A DNA stretch of 64,000 nucleotides from Erythrobacteraceae bacterium WH01K (GTDB lineage Bacteria; Pseudomonadota; Alphaproteobacteria; Sphingomonadales; Sphingomonadaceae), in contig CP115966.1 in NCBI GenBank assembly GCA_027941995.1, forward strand, positions 1,550,001 through 1,614,000, given 5' to 3'. Every line of letters starts with the position of its first letter. Position 1 is the stretch's first letter. The translations under genes and the position numbers were made by a program. This document shows, in pieces, positions 24,798 to 34,426 of this stretch. The notes beneath the pieces are model-generated. The model saw only the letters and a list, made by a program, of their open reading frames with translations. It did not search any database and was not told the DNA's origin.

Positions 24798-25496
24798 TCA
24801 ATCGTCCTCGAATCCGACGAAACGGACAGCGTCTTCGGGATCCTTGCGATTGGTGTAGACGGAGTTTGCCGGAAACTCGGGGTCGGGCCAGCCCATCGCC
24901 ACCGCTTTCATGATGACCTGGTCGTCCGGAATGCCCGCATGTTCTCGCACGACGGGGCTCTGCATGATGCCTTGGGAGTTGATCACGCAGCCAAGACCCC
25001 GGCTCCATGCCGCATTGACGAGAGCGGTGGTGGCCGCACCGCAATCGAACGCGGTGTCGTCGCTGCCCGACAATTCCCGGTCGAACGTCACGATGACGCA
25101 GACGGGGGCATCGAACTGGCGAAATCCGCGCAGGACCCAGTCCTGCCGTTTTTCCTTGTCGTCGCGTTCGATACCCATCGCGCCGAAGAGCTGTACCGCG
25201 ACCTCGATCTGGCGTTCGCGGTGGACGCCGGCAAAGGGCTCCCCGCGGCGGAATTCGCGGCTGTCGGGTTCGCCTGCGAGGATGCGTTCGGTATTGCCCT
25301 TGCGGATGCGGTCGAGCGGTTCGCCGGTGATGGCGTGGAAATGCCAGGGCTGCGTATTCATCGACGTCGGCGAGCGCATGGCGAGGCCGATGACCTCTTC
25401 GATCAGCGCCTTGGGCACGGGCTTGTCGAGATAGCCGCGGATGGATTTCCGCCCGCGTACGACTTCAGCGAAGGTCTGGTCCGGATTGCCGCTCAT
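24798..25496 (-). CDS. nitroreductase family FMN oxidoreductase
   Basis: The protein has 232 residues from the ATG at 25496, which has AGGAGC upstream. The N-terminal VRGRKSIRGYLDKPVPKALI and SPTSMNTQPWHFHAITG at about residues 37 to 53 are the classic FMN-binding segments of the nitroreductase family, and GLGCVINSQGIMQSP and AVAMGWPDPEFPAN complete the fold. It would use NAD(P)H and FMN to reduce nitroaromatics, quinones or similar compounds in the cytosol. The substrate is unknown. It is on the same strand as hemA, 66 bases after it. Confidence 0.88.
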   Translation of the reverse strand: MSGNPDQTFAEVVRGRKSIRGYLDKPVPKALIEEVIGLAMRSPTSMNTQPWHFHAITGEPLDRIRKGNTERILAGEPDSREFRRGEPFAGVHRERQIEVAVQLFGAMGIERDDKEKRQDWVLRGFRQFDAPVCVIVTFDRELSGSDDTAFDCGAATTALVNAAWSRGLGCVINSQGIMQSPVVREHAGIPDDQVIMKAVAMGWPDPEFPANSVYTNRKDPEDAVRFVGFEDD

Positions 25497-25562
25497 GAAT
25501 GCTCCTGAAATGATTTCAGGCGGCTCTAGCGCAGCGGCGCGCAGGTGCAAAATACCCTATGC

Positions 25563-26783
25563 TCAGGCGGCCTCGGCCAGCTCCATGTCGAGCCTGTCCC
25601 AGATCTCCACCAGCGCATCGGTCAGTTCGCGCATCATTGCTTCGGTATGCGCGGGGCCGGGGGTGAAGCGCAGGCGCTCCGTCCCGCGGGGCACGGTGGG
25701 ATAGTTGATGGGCTGAACGTAACAGCCATATTCGGCGAGCAGGATGTCGCTGATCTTCTTCGCCCGCACCGGGTCGCCGACCATCAGCGGCACGATATGC
25801 GTCGTGCTGGGCATCACGGGCAGGCCAGCATCGCGCATCATGGTCTTGAGCGTGGCGGCGGCAGCCTGCTGGCCGTCGCGTTCCTCGCTCGAGGATTTGA
25901 GATGCTTCACCGCGGCCAGCACGCCCGCGACGAGGGCAGGGCTGAGCGAGGTGGTAAAGATGAAACCGGGGGCATAGCTGCGGATGCAGTCGATGATTTT
26001 TGCATCGGCGGCGATATAACCGCCCATGACGCCGAACGCCTTGCCCAGCGTGCCTTCGATGATGTCGATCCGATGCGCAGCCTCGTCGCGTTCGGAGATG
26101 CCGCCGCCGCGCGCCCCGTACATGCCGACGGCGTGCACTTCATCGATATAGGTAAGGGCGTTGTATTTCTCTGCCAGGTCGCAGATCGCGTGGATCGGAG
26201 CGACGTCGCCGTCCATGGAATACACGCTTTCGAAGGCGATGACCTTGGGCGCGTCGATGTCTTCTGCCGCCAGCAGTTCTTCCAGATGTTCCAGATCGTT
26301 GTGGCGGAACACCCGTTTGGGACAGCCGGAATTGCGGATGCCGGCAATCATGCTGGCGTGGTTCAGCTCGTCGGAGAAGATCACGCAGCCCGGCAGCAGC
26401 TTCGACAGCGTGGACAGCGTCGCGTCGTTGGAGACATAGCCGCTGGTGAAGAGCAGCGCGTTTTCCTTGCCATGCAGGTCGGCGAGCTCGCGCTCCAGTT
26501 CGATGTGGTAATGCGTGTTGCCGCCGATATTGCGCGTGCCGCCGGACCCGGCGCCGACATCGTGCAGCGCCTCTTCCATTGCGGAGATCACCTTGGGATG
26601 CTGACCCATGGCGAGGTAATCGTTGGAGCACCAGACCGTGATCGGCTTGGGGCCGTTGTGACCGGCAAAGCACCGCGCATTGGGAAACGCACCCTTGTTG
26701 CGCAGGATGTCGATGAAGACGCGGTAGCGTCCCTCGGCATGAAGGCGATGGATCGCCTGGTCGAAGATATGGTCGTAATTCAT
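25563..26783 (-). CDS. hemA: 5-aminolevulinate synthase
   Basis: A fold-I PLP enzyme of 406 residues. The Schiff-base Lys248 in [14 protein letters not shown] has the same position as in the well-studied alphaproteobacterial enzymes. [17 protein letters not shown] at 78 to 93, SDELNHASM near residue 140 and [10 protein letters not shown] near residue 215 are all conserved. It condenses glycine and succinyl-CoA to 5-aminolevulinate, the first step of the Shemin haem and bacteriochlorophyll pathway typical of Alphaproteobacteria. Succinyl-CoA is also the end product of the propionate cluster in this window. It lies 77 bases downstream of murI on the same strand. Confidence 0.95.
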   Translation of the reverse strand: MNYDHIFDQAIHRLHAEGRYRVFIDILRNKGAFPNARCFAGHNGPKPITVWCSNDYLAMGQHPKVISAMEEALHDVGAGSGGTRNIGGNTHYHIELERELADLHGKENALLFTSGYVSNDATLSTLSKLLPGCVIFSDELNHASMIAGIRNSGCPKRVFRHNDLEHLEELLAAEDIDAPKVIAFESVYSMDGDVAPIHAICDLAEKYNALTYIDEVHAVGMYGARGGGISERDEAAHRIDIIEGTLGKAFGVMGGYIAADAKIIDCIRSYAPGFIFTTSLSPALVAGVLAAVKHLKSSSEERDGQQAAAATLKTMMRDAGLPVMPSTTHIVPLMVGDPVRAKKISDILLAEYGCYVQPINYPTVPRGTERLRFTPGPAHTEAMMRELTDALVEIWDRLDMELAEAA

Positions 26784-26860
26784 GGCTTCGGCCTCGCAGA
26801 TAATGGCACAATCCCTCGAATGCCACCGTGATCTTTGCGAACCGTTCGCAGGAAAGCGGG

Positions 26861-27655
26861 TTAAATCCGATCTATCTGATCGAGGCCGTAGGTCTTGAGG
26901 GTTTCGACGAGCGGCTTTGGCAGGGTGGCCCCGCCGGTCATGACCATGCGGTCCGGGCGACCGGAAGCGAACTCCTGCCCGTCGGACAGGGCGGCGATGC
27001 GGCGGGCGATGCCTTGCGCCCCGTCGATGAGCGTAACGTCCTTGCCGAATGCCTCCTGCAGCTCGCCGCGCAGCAGCGGGAAGTGGGTGCAGGCGAGCAC
27101 CACCACATCAATGTCGCGCCCCCCTTGCTGCAGGCTGAGGCCGGTGCAGGCATTGGCCACCGCGTCGACCGAGATATGTTCGCCCCTCAGCTTCGCCTCG
27201 GCCAGCATCACCAGGTCGGGCGCGGCATGGCGCAGCATGGTCTTGCCGCCGGCATGCTCCCGTTCCAGGTCGTCGACATAGGCCTGCCGGATCGTGGCCT
27301 CCGTCCCCAGAATGCCGAAGGTGCCGGTCCGCGTCAGCTTTGCTGCAGGCTTGATCGCCGGAACCGTGCCCACAATCGGGGTCTCCAGCACGTCGCGCAC
27401 CATCGACAGTGCGATGGTGCTGGCGGTATTGCACGCAATGCAAATGAGGCGCGGCTGGTATCGCTCGCTCAGCCGGCCAAGCAACCCGCAGACCCGCGCG
27501 GCGATTTCCGCTTCGGTCTTGCCGCCATAGGGCAGCCCTGCAAAGTCGGCGGCGTAGATCAGCGGCGCGCCGGGCACGGCCTCGCGCACGGCGGGCAGGA
27601 TCGAAAGTCCGCCGACGCCCGAATCGAACAGCAGGATGGGACTTTCAGGCTTCAC
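26861..27655 (-). CDS. murI: glutamate racemase
   Basis: The protein has 264 residues. The acid/base cysteines are Cys75 in CIACNTAST and Cys189 in LACTHFPLL, and the N-terminal [13 protein letters not shown] contains the conserved Asp/Ser. It supplies D-glutamate for peptidoglycan in the cytosol. It is divergent from plsY, with 101 bases between the starts. hemA follows on the same strand after 77 bases. Confidence 0.95.
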   Translation of the reverse strand: MKPESPILLFDSGVGGLSILPAVREAVPGAPLIYAADFAGLPYGGKTEAEIAARVCGLLGRLSERYQPRLICIACNTASTIALSMVRDVLETPIVGTVPAIKPAAKLTRTGTFGILGTEATIRQAYVDDLEREHAGGKTMLRHAAPDLVMLAEAKLRGEHISVDAVANACTGLSLQQGGRDIDVVVLACTHFPLLRGELQEAFGKDVTLIDGAQGIARRIAALSDGQEFASGRPDRMVMTGGATLPKPLVETLKTYGLDQIDRI

Positions 27656-27756
27656 CGAATGCTCCAGATCGTGGGCGCCCGCGCTTGTGCAGGCCGTGCT
27701 TTTCCTTCTAGTGCAGCGCTATAGGACAATGGACCGCCGCGACAAGCTCGGGGCGA

Positions 27757-28356
27757 ATGGAGGTCGATTTGGAAGCGTGGATTCCCGCCCTGATGGGCTA
27801 TCTGATCGGGTCCATCCCGTTCGGCCTGTTGCTGACGAAGGCCGCCGGTCTTGGCGATGTGCGCAGTATCGGCAGCGGCAATATCGGCGCGACCAACGTG
27901 CTGCGTACCGGGAACAAGGGGCTGGCCGCCGCCACCCTGCTCCTCGACCTTGCGAAGGGGTTCGTCGCCGTGTTCGTGGCCGGGCAGATCTGGGACGAGA
28001 AGGCGATGGCCTTCGCCGCGGGCGCTGCGGTTCTTGGCCATTGCTACCCCGTCTGGCTCGGCTTTAAGGGCGGGAAGGGCGTGGCGACCAATGCGGGTGT
28101 CGCCTTTGGCCTCGGCTGGCCGATCGGTCTGGCCTACGCGTTCGTGTGGCTGAGTGTTCTGGCGATCTTCCGCATATCGTCGCTTGCCGGCATGGCGGCG
28201 GTCGTCGCTGCCGCCGCTGCCGCTCCGCTCTTCGGATACCCGCAATTCTTTCCCGTGCTGGCAGCCATCGCGGTGCTGATCGTCTACCTGCACCGCGAGA
28301 ACATCGCGCGGCTGGCGAGGGGCGAGGAGCCTAAGGTCGGCTCGTCGAAAAAGTGA
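27757..28356 (+). CDS. plsY: acyl-phosphate:glycerol-3-phosphate acyltransferase
   Basis: An integral membrane protein of 199 residues with five or more hydrophobic segments. The three PlsY motifs are visible: GSGNIGATNVLRTGNKG at about residues 38 to 54, HCYPVWLGFKGGKGVATN at about 95 to 112, and the C-terminal YLHRENIARLARGEE. It transfers the acyl group from acyl phosphate to glycerol 3-phosphate, the first step of phospholipid synthesis. Its stop overlaps the GTG start of dprA, as often seen in this order of genes. Confidence 0.95.
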   Translation: MEVDLEAWIPALMGYLIGSIPFGLLLTKAAGLGDVRSIGSGNIGATNVLRTGNKGLAAATLLLDLAKGFVAVFVAGQIWDEKAMAFAAGAAVLGHCYPVWLGFKGGKGVATNAGVAFGLGWPIGLAYAFVWLSVLAIFRISSLAGMAAVVAAAAAAPLFGYPQFFPVLAAIAVLIVYLHRENIARLARGEEPKVGSSKK

Positions 28357-29456
28357 GCCTCAGCCAGTCCGAAGCTTTCGCGCGCATTCGCCTGCTGCGC
28401 AGCCCGCGTATCGGGCCGGTCAGCTATGCCCAGCTGCTTGCGCGCTTCGGCACGGCAGAGGCCGCGCTGGAGGCGCTGCCCGACTTGGGCAAGAAGGGCG
28501 GGGCGAGCTACAAGGCCGCACCGGTCGACCGCATCGAGCGAGAGGTCGAAGGGGTGCGTAAGGCCGGCGCGAAATACCTTTTCCATGACCAACCGGATTA
28601 TCCCGACCTACTGGGCCAGATATCGGGCGCGCCGCCGATCATCAGCTATCGCGGCGACCTGTCGCTGGCATCGAAACCCTGCGTCGCGATGGTGGGCGCG
28701 CGCAATTCCAGCGCAGCGGCGGTGAAGCTGGCGCGGGAGTTCGCCTCTGCGCTGGCGGGAGAGGGCTTCACCGTCGTCTCCGGCCTGGCGCGCGGAATCG
28801 ACGGGGCGGCGCACGAGGGCGCGTTTCCGCGCACCATCGGCGTGATCGCCAGCGGGATCGACATCGCCTACCCGCCGCAGCACGCCGAGCTGCAGGAGCG
28901 GATTGCGAGCGAAGGCCTGCTGGTCGCCGAACAACCGCCCGGCACAGAGCCGCGCGGCAGCCACTTTCCCAGCCGCAACCGCATCATCGCCGGGCTGGCG
29001 GGCGGCACGCTGGTGGTGGAGGCGGCGGTCAAGTCCGGCAGCCTCATCACCGCACGGCTGGCGGGCGAGGCGGGGCGCGAGGTCATGGCCATCCCCGGCA
29101 GCCCGCTGGAAGCCCGCAGCCACGGCTGCAACCACCTGATCCGCGAAGGCGCGGTGCTGGTGCAATCGCCCGAAGACGTGGTCGAACTCCTCACCGACTT
29201 CGATGGCAACCCCCGCAGCACCTTCCGCGAGGCCTCGCAGGATTACGACGCTTTTGGTTTGGCAGGGGCGCCGGAGGAGATGGCCGAGGCCGAATCCGCC
29301 GACTTAGAGAGCCTGCTGACAACCGCGCCCGTGGCCGTGGACGAACTCATCCGACAATCGGGCGCAACCGCCGCAGCGGTGCAATTGGCGCTGCTGGAAC
29401 TGGAGATCGCCGGGCGACTTGAGCGCCACGCGGCGGGGCGGGTGAGTCTGAACTAG
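28353..29456 (+). CDS. dprA: DNA-processing protein DprA (Smf)
   Basis: The protein has 367 residues and begins at a GTG overlapping the plsY stop. An N-terminal helical SAM-like domain is followed by the Rossmann-type DprA core: ARNSSAAAVKLAREFASAL, SGLARGIDGAAHEGA and FPSRNRIIAGLAGGTLVVEA are conserved. A C-terminal winged-helix domain covers about residues 305 to 367. DprA protects incoming single-stranded DNA and loads RecA during natural transformation. The plsY-dprA-topA order is common in Alphaproteobacteria; here a decayed minus-strand gene separates dprA from topA. Confidence 0.94.
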   Translation: MSLSQSEAFARIRLLRSPRIGPVSYAQLLARFGTAEAALEALPDLGKKGGASYKAAPVDRIEREVEGVRKAGAKYLFHDQPDYPDLLGQISGAPPIISYRGDLSLASKPCVAMVGARNSSAAAVKLAREFASALAGEGFTVVSGLARGIDGAAHEGAFPRTIGVIASGIDIAYPPQHAELQERIASEGLLVAEQPPGTEPRGSHFPSRNRIIAGLAGGTLVVEAAVKSGSLITARLAGEAGREVMAIPGSPLEARSHGCNHLIREGAVLVQSPEDVVELLTDFDGNPRSTFREASQDYDAFGLAGAPEEMAEAESADLESLLTTAPVAVDELIRQSGATAAAVQLALLELEIAGRLERHAAGRVSLN

Positions 29457-29900
29457 CTAGCCGTCCGAATTGCAGATTTCGAACAGGATAGACTTGCCAA
29501 TACTTCCCGGTACCGTTCGCCGGTATTGGAAATCAAAATCATCAATGTCGTGAGATCGCGAGGTTATTGTGCCATTCGGCGCGTAGGAGATGCTAGACAC
29601 TTGCTGCATTTCGCCGCGTTCGCATGCAACTCTCACCAATGTCTTCGTTTCGCGGTTTCTCGTCGTTCGATCTTCGCTGTGTTCTTAGAGGACCCAAGCT
29701 TCAGCAACAATAAAATTCCTGCCGAACTTCGACGGTAGACGTCTTATAGATGCTTCATCCAGAAAGATGCTCGTGCCAGATTTCGTCGAAGTAACATACG
29801 TCCAACCTTGATCCTGGGCGCTTGCCTGCGAAGCCATCGCTAAAATCGAAATCGGGCCTAGCACGGCAAATCTTAGAGCTGTGGTGCGGCTAGCGATCAA
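29457..29900 (-). pseudogene. small exported protein gene split by one in-frame TAA
   Basis: The frame begins at ATG 29900 with a signal peptide ending near residue 29 (SQASAQ) and reads in one frame to TAG at 29457, except for a TAA at 29685..29687 after AEAWVL. Without that codon it would be a product of about 147 residues. Parts on both sides fit one domain: GWTYVTSTKSGTSIFLDEASI before, and LVRVACERGEMQQV, PNGTITSRS and PGSIGKSILFEICN after, a pattern I associate with the surface-adhesin E-like group of small exported proteins. A tyrosine codon changed to TAA is the simplest explanation. The stretch is visibly A/T-richer than dprA and topA. A sequencing error is the alternative. Confidence 0.62.
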
Positions 29901-30030
29901 TCTCTCTCTCCTTCGCTTCTCACGTAATTATCTTTTCCAAGTAAAGCTATCCCACTTGACCCCCTCCGCACCCCGACCCCACCTTCGCGCGTATACGCAT
30001 ACGCACACGTAAGGGACTGCCCACACCACC

Positions 30031-32628
30031 ATGCAACTGGTCATCGTCGAATCGCCCGCGAAGGCGAAAACCATCGAGTCTTACCTCGGCAAGGACTTCA
30101 AGGTCCTCGCTTCCTACGGTCATGTCCGCGACCTGCCGCCCAAGGATGGCAGCGTGCGGCCGGACGAGGATTTCGCGATGGACTGGGAACTCTATCGCGA
30201 CAAGCAGAAGCGCTTCAAGGAAATCAGCGACGCGGCGAAGAATGCCGACCGGCTGGTCCTCGCGACCGACCCCGACCGCGAGGGGGAGGCTATCAGCTGG
30301 CACGTCCAGGAGCTCCTGAAGAAGCGAAAGGCGTTGCCGACCAAGGTCGACCGCGTCACCTTCAACGCCATCACCAAGAAGGCGGTGACCGAGGCGATGG
30401 CGCGCCCCCGCGAGCTCGATACCGACCTGATCGATGCCTATCTCGCCCGCCGCGCGCTCGATTACCTGTTCGGCTTCACGCTGAGCCCAGTGCTGTGGCG
30501 CAAGCTGCCCGGCGCGAAGTCGGCGGGCCGGGTGCAATCGGTCGCGCTGCGGCTGGTGTGCGAGCGCGAGCACGAGATCGAGATCTTCAGGCCGGACGAA
30601 TACTGGTCCGTCCTCGCCAAGATGGAGCAGGACGGGACCGCCTTCGATGCGCGGCTGGTCAAGTTCGAGGGCAAGAAGCTCGACAAGCTGACGCTCGGCA
30701 ATGAGGGCAGCGCCATGGCTGCGAAGACCGCGGTGGAGCAGGGCCGCTTCACGGTCGAGGATATCGAGACCAAGCCGCTCAAGCGCAATCCCTCGCCGCC
30801 GTTCACCACCTCTACGCTGCAACAGGAAGCGGCGCGCAAGCTCGGCTTCTCGGCCAGCCACACGATGCGCTGTGCCCAGTCGCTCTACGAAGCGGGTGCG
30901 ATCACCTATATGCGGACCGACGGCGTGCAGATGGACATGTCGGCCATCATGGCCGCGCGCGATGCTATCGCGGAGCGGTTCAGCGAGGATTATCGCCCGG
31001 AAAAACCACGCTTTTACAGTACGAAGGCGAAGAATGCTCAGGAGGCGCACGAGGCGATCCGCCCGACCAGCTTTCTGAAGAAGAGCGCGGGATCGGGCGA
31101 CGAGGCGAAGCTTTACGACCTCATCTTCAAGCGCGCGATGGCGAGCCAGATGTCGGCCGCGCAGCTGGAACGCACCACCGTCACCATGCGCGATGCGACC
31201 GGCCAGCACGAGCTGCGCGCGACGGGGCAGGTCGTGAAATTCCCCGGCTTCTTCGCGGTCTACCAGGAAGGGTTCGACGACAAGTCGGACGATGACGACC
31301 AGGAAGGCCTGCTGCCCGCCATGCGCAAGGGCGATACGCCGGCAAAGACGGCGGTCGAGGCCAACCAGCACTTCACCCAGCCGCCGCCGCGTTTCTCCGA
31401 AGCATCTTTGGTCAAGCGGCTGGAGGAACTGGGCATCGGGCGTCCGTCGACCTATGCCAGCACCATCCAGACCCTGCGCGATCGCAATTACGTGCGGATG
31501 GAGAAAAACCGTTTCTTTGCAGAGGAATCGGGCCGGCTCCTTACAGCATTCCTCGAACGCTTCTTCCCGCAATATGTCGCCTACGACTTCACCGCCGGGC
31601 TGGAGGACGAACTCGACGTCGTGTCCGACGGGCGCGAGGAATACAAGAAGCTGCTCGCCAAGTTCTGGGCCGACTTCAAGCCCAAGGCCGACGAGGTCAT
31701 GGAGAAGATGCCGAGCGAGGTCACCGAGGTGCTCGACAGCTACCTCTCCGACTTCCTCTTCCCCCCGCGCGAGGACGGCAAGGACCCGCGCTACTGCCCG
31801 CTTTGCGACCAGGAAGGGCGCGAGGGCGGCGAACTGCACCTTCGCGGCGGGCGCTTCGGCGCGTTCGTGGCGTGCAACAATTATCCCGAATGCAAATACA
31901 CCCGCCGCTTCGCCCAGCCGGGCGCGGATGGCAGCGACCCGGCGGAAGACGGTCTGATGGGCGTCCATCCGGAAACGGGCGCGGAAATCCACCGCAAGTC
32001 GGGCCGCTTCGGCCCCTATGTCGAAATGGAGGAAGGCGAGGAAAAGAAACGCGCCAGCATCCCCAAGGATGTCGACGATTTCGACCTCGAATGGGCGGTC
32101 AAGATGCTCGGCCTGCCGCGCATTGTCGGCCAGCACCCCGAAAGCGGCGAGGATATCGAGGCGGGCGCATGGCGCTACGGCCCGGCGGTGCGCCACAAGG
32201 GTACGTACGGCAAGCTGCAGAACACCGCCGAAATCTTCGAGATCGGCATGAACCGAGCGGTCGACCTGCTGGCCCAGTCGGCCAATCGCAAGGGCGGCGG
32301 GCGTGGGAAGGCGGAACCGATCAAGACGCTGGGCGAACACCCGACCAGCGGCGGCGAGATGAAGGTGATGCCGGGCCGCTACGGGCCGTATGTTACCGAC
32401 GGCACGACCAACGCGACGATCCCGAAGGATGTGAAGCCGGAGGACCTGGAGCAGGCACAGGCGATCGAACTGATCGACGCCCGCGCCGCGAAGGGCCCGC
32501 CGAAGAAGAAGGGGCGCAAGAAGGCTCCGGCAAAGAAGAAGGCGGCGCCTAAGAAGGCGGCCGCCGCGAAAAAGTCCCCTGCCAAGAAAAAGGCCCCCGC
32601 CAAAAAACCGGCGGCCAAGGCAGACTGA
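30031..32628 (+). CDS. topA: DNA topoisomerase I
   Basis: A type IA topoisomerase of 865 residues. The TOPRIM domain opens with LVIVESPAKAKTIESYLG and contains the acidic DPDREGEAISWH. The active-site Tyr293 is in GAITYMRTDGVQM. A four-cysteine zinc motif (CPLC ... CNNYPEC) lies at about residues 589 to 620, followed by repeated topo C-terminal modules. The last 45 residues are a Lys/Ala/Pro tail (KKKAAPKKAAAAKK) that should bind DNA, common in this order. It relaxes negative supercoils. Its TGA overlaps the ATG of the small gene at 32628. Confidence 0.96.
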   Translation: MQLVIVESPAKAKTIESYLGKDFKVLASYGHVRDLPPKDGSVRPDEDFAMDWELYRDKQKRFKEISDAAKNADRLVLATDPDREGEAISWHVQELLKKRKALPTKVDRVTFNAITKKAVTEAMARPRELDTDLIDAYLARRALDYLFGFTLSPVLWRKLPGAKSAGRVQSVALRLVCEREHEIEIFRPDEYWSVLAKMEQDGTAFDARLVKFEGKKLDKLTLGNEGSAMAAKTAVEQGRFTVEDIETKPLKRNPSPPFTTSTLQQEAARKLGFSASHTMRCAQSLYEAGAITYMRTDGVQMDMSAIMAARDAIAERFSEDYRPEKPRFYSTKAKNAQEAHEAIRPTSFLKKSAGSGDEAKLYDLIFKRAMASQMSAAQLERTTVTMRDATGQHELRATGQVVKFPGFFAVYQEGFDDKSDDDDQEGLLPAMRKGDTPAKTAVEANQHFTQPPPRFSEASLVKRLEELGIGRPSTYASTIQTLRDRNYVRMEKNRFFAEESGRLLTAFLERFFPQYVAYDFTAGLEDELDVVSDGREEYKKLLAKFWADFKPKADEVMEKMPSEVTEVLDSYLSDFLFPPREDGKDPRYCPLCDQEGREGGELHLRGGRFGAFVACNNYPECKYTRRFAQPGADGSDPAEDGLMGVHPETGAEIHRKSGRFGPYVEMEEGEEKKRASIPKDVDDFDLEWAVKMLGLPRIVGQHPESGEDIEAGAWRYGPAVRHKGTYGKLQNTAEIFEIGMNRAVDLLAQSANRKGGGRGKAEPIKTLGEHPTSGGEMKVMPGRYGPYVTDGTTNATIPKDVKPEDLEQAQAIELIDARAAKGPPKKKGRKKAPAKKKAAPKKAAAAKKSPAKKKAPAKKPAAKAD

Positions 32629-32810
32629 TGGCGAAGGAACGCTTCGAGCGGCACAAACAACCCTGGACCGGCGAGGAAGCGGGCAAGCTCAAGCTGCTCG
32701 CCGGTAAGGGACAGGGCATCAAGCAGATCGCCAAGGCCCTGAACCGCAGCGAGGAATCGACCAAGAGCTTCGCCAAGCAGCAGAAGATTGCGATTGCCAA
32801 GAAGCGGTAG
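32628..32810 (+). CDS. small basic helix-turn-helix-like protein coupled to topA
   Basis: This 60-residue product starts at an ATG that shares one base with the topA stop. It is strongly basic and reads like a short Myb/SANT or resolvase-type HTH: QPWTGEEAGKLKLLAGKGQGIKQIAKALNRSEESTKSFAKQQKI. Residues 13 to 50 would form three helices, with IKQIAKALNRS as the turn. No partner domain is present. It is convergent with era, whose stop is at the next base. Translational coupling suggests a role with topoisomerase I; function is unknown. Confidence 0.75.
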   Translation: MAKERFERHKQPWTGEEAGKLKLLAGKGQGIKQIAKALNRSEESTKSFAKQQKIAIAKKR

Positions 32811-33758
32811 CTAGCCCTTCCACTCCAGCCCGATTTCCTCGAACACTTCGCGGTCTTCGTCCCAGTTCTCCTCGACCTTCACGTGGAGGAAGAGGTGGAC
32901 CTTGCGGCCGAGCATTTCGGCGAGTTCCTCGCGGGCGGCCTGGCCGATTTCCTTGATGCGGGAACCGCCCTTGCCGAGCACGATGGGGCGCTGGCTTTCG
33001 CGGGCGATCACGACCTGCTGGTGGATTTCCACGCTGCCGTCCTCGCGCTCGATATAGCGTTCGGGGCGCACCGCGCTGGCATAGGGCAGTTCGTCGTGCA
33101 GCTGGCGGTAGAGCTGTTCGCGGGTAATCTCGGTGGCGAGCAGGCGTTCTGACGCGTCGCTGACCTGGTCCTCGGGATACATCCACTCCGCTTCCGGCAT
33201 GCGGGCAGCCAGCGCGGCCTTCATTTCCGGCACGCCGTCGCCTGTCAGGGCGGAGACGAAGAACACCTCCTCGAACTCCGCTTTCGCGCCCAAATCCTGC
33301 GCCAGCGCCAGCAGCGGCTCCTTCTTTGCGCGGTCCACCTTGTTGAGGACGAGGATCTTGCGTTCGGGCCGCTTAGCCAGCGCCTCGACCAGCGGCTCCA
33401 GCTCGTGCCGACGTTGCTTGATCGGATCGACCAGCAGCAGAACCGCGTCCGCGGCTTGCGTCCCGTCCCACGCAGCCGTCACCATCGCCCGGTCGAGCTT
33501 GCGCTTGGGCGCGAAGATGCCCGGCGTATCGACGAGGATCATCTGCGTGTCGGGCTGTTTATCCGGATACAGCGCAATGCCGAGCATTCGGGCGCGCGTC
33601 GTCTGCGCCTTGGCGCTGGTGATCGCGACCTTTTGCCCGACGAGCTGGTTCACCAGCGTGGACTTGCCTGCATTGGGCGCGCCGATCACCGCAACCATGC
33701 CGCATTTTTGCCCGGCCTCGATGCCGGTGCCGGATAGGCTGCTGTCGTTCTTACTCAA
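32811..33758 (-). CDS. era: GTPase Era
   Basis: The protein has 315 residues from a TTG at 33758 that overlaps the rnc stop (TTGA). The P-loop GAPNAGKST is at residues 27 to 34, DTPGIFAPKRKLDRAM follows as the G3/switch region, and NKVD is G4. A KH RNA-binding domain lies at the C-terminus (VIARESQRPIVLGKGGSRIKEIG). Era binds the 3' end of 16S rRNA and checks small-subunit assembly. The ATG at 33698 (GMVAVIG) would cut off the KCG preceding the G domain and is less likely. The lepB-rnc-era order is classical. Confidence 0.94.
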   Translation of the reverse strand: MSKNDSSLSGTGIEAGQKCGMVAVIGAPNAGKSTLVNQLVGQKVAITSAKAQTTRARMLGIALYPDKQPDTQMILVDTPGIFAPKRKLDRAMVTAAWDGTQAADAVLLLVDPIKQRRHELEPLVEALAKRPERKILVLNKVDRAKKEPLLALAQDLGAKAEFEEVFFVSALTGDGVPEMKAALAARMPEAEWMYPEDQVSDASERLLATEITREQLYRQLHDELPYASAVRPERYIEREDGSVEIHQQVVIARESQRPIVLGKGGSRIKEIGQAAREELAEMLGRKVHLFLHVKVEENWDEDREVFEEIGLEWKG

Positions 33759-34426
33759 CCGTATGTCTCCATGAAGGCTTTTGCCGCGGCGGTTTCCGCT
33801 TCGCGCTTGCTGTTTTCCGTCGCCTCTGCCTGACCGACCTTGTGCACCGTCACACGTACGGTGAAGCGCAGCGAGTGGTCGGGGCCGGAACGGTCGACGA
33901 GTTCGTATTCGGGCGTCCGATACCCGCTGCCCGCGGCCCATTCCTGCAGCGCGCTCTTGGGATGTTTCGAGCGGCCTGTATCGCCTTCCACCTGGCTGGC
34001 CCAAAGCGTGCGGATCAGGTCGCGCGTTGCATCGAATCCGGCGTCGAGGAAATTCGCGCCGAGCAGCGATTCCATCACGTCGCCAAGGACATTTACGCTT
34101 TTCGCCGCGCCGTCCTCGCGAGCCTGCTTGCCCAGCCGGATATGGTCGCTGGCGCCCAGCTGGGCGGCCACCGCGGCGCAATTGGCCTTGCTGACCAGGG
34201 CGTTCAGGCGCTGGGCCAGTTGGCCTTCTGCACCGGGATTGCGGACGAACAGCCAGTCGGCGATCGTCAGGCCCAGCACGCGGTCGCCAAGGAATTCGAG
34301 GCGCTGGTAATCGCGCTTCTCGCCAAGGCTGCCGTGGGTGAGCGCGGCGATCCAGCGCGCCTCGTCCTGCACGGTGAAGTGGTTGGCGGTCAGCCAGTCA
34401 CGGGTTTCGGGGGCAAGCTGGTTCAT
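33755..34426 (-). CDS. rnc: ribonuclease III
   Basis: The protein has 223 residues from the ATG at 34426, which overlaps the lepB stop (ATGA). The RNase III signature RLEFLGDRVLGL near residue 41 and the second acidic site DVMESLLGANFLDAG near residue 114 are intact. A double-stranded RNA-binding domain covers the last 70 residues (HPKSALQEWAAGSGYRTPEY to the C-terminus). It cleaves rRNA precursors and structured RNAs. It is coupled to lepB before it and era after it. Confidence 0.95.
   Translation of the reverse strand: MNQLAPETRDWLTANHFTVQDEARWIAALTHGSLGEKRDYQRLEFLGDRVLGLTIADWLFVRNPGAEGQLAQRLNALVSKANCAAVAAQLGASDHIRLGKQAREDGAAKSVNVLGDVMESLLGANFLDAGFDATRDLIRTLWASQVEGDTGRSKHPKSALQEWAAGSGYRTPEYELVDRSGPDHSLRFTVRVTVHKVGQAEATENSKREAETAAAKAFMETYG

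Noticed and set aside
29685-29687. In-frame stop as a programmed readthrough or selenocysteine site
   Set aside because: The codon is TAA, which is not used for selenocysteine, and no context for readthrough is seen; a decayed gene or error is simpler.
29947-32340. Very long open frame antisense to topA (about 797 codons)
   Set aside because: It mirrors the topA reading frame in GC-rich DNA, has no domain sense, and topA is certain on the other strand.
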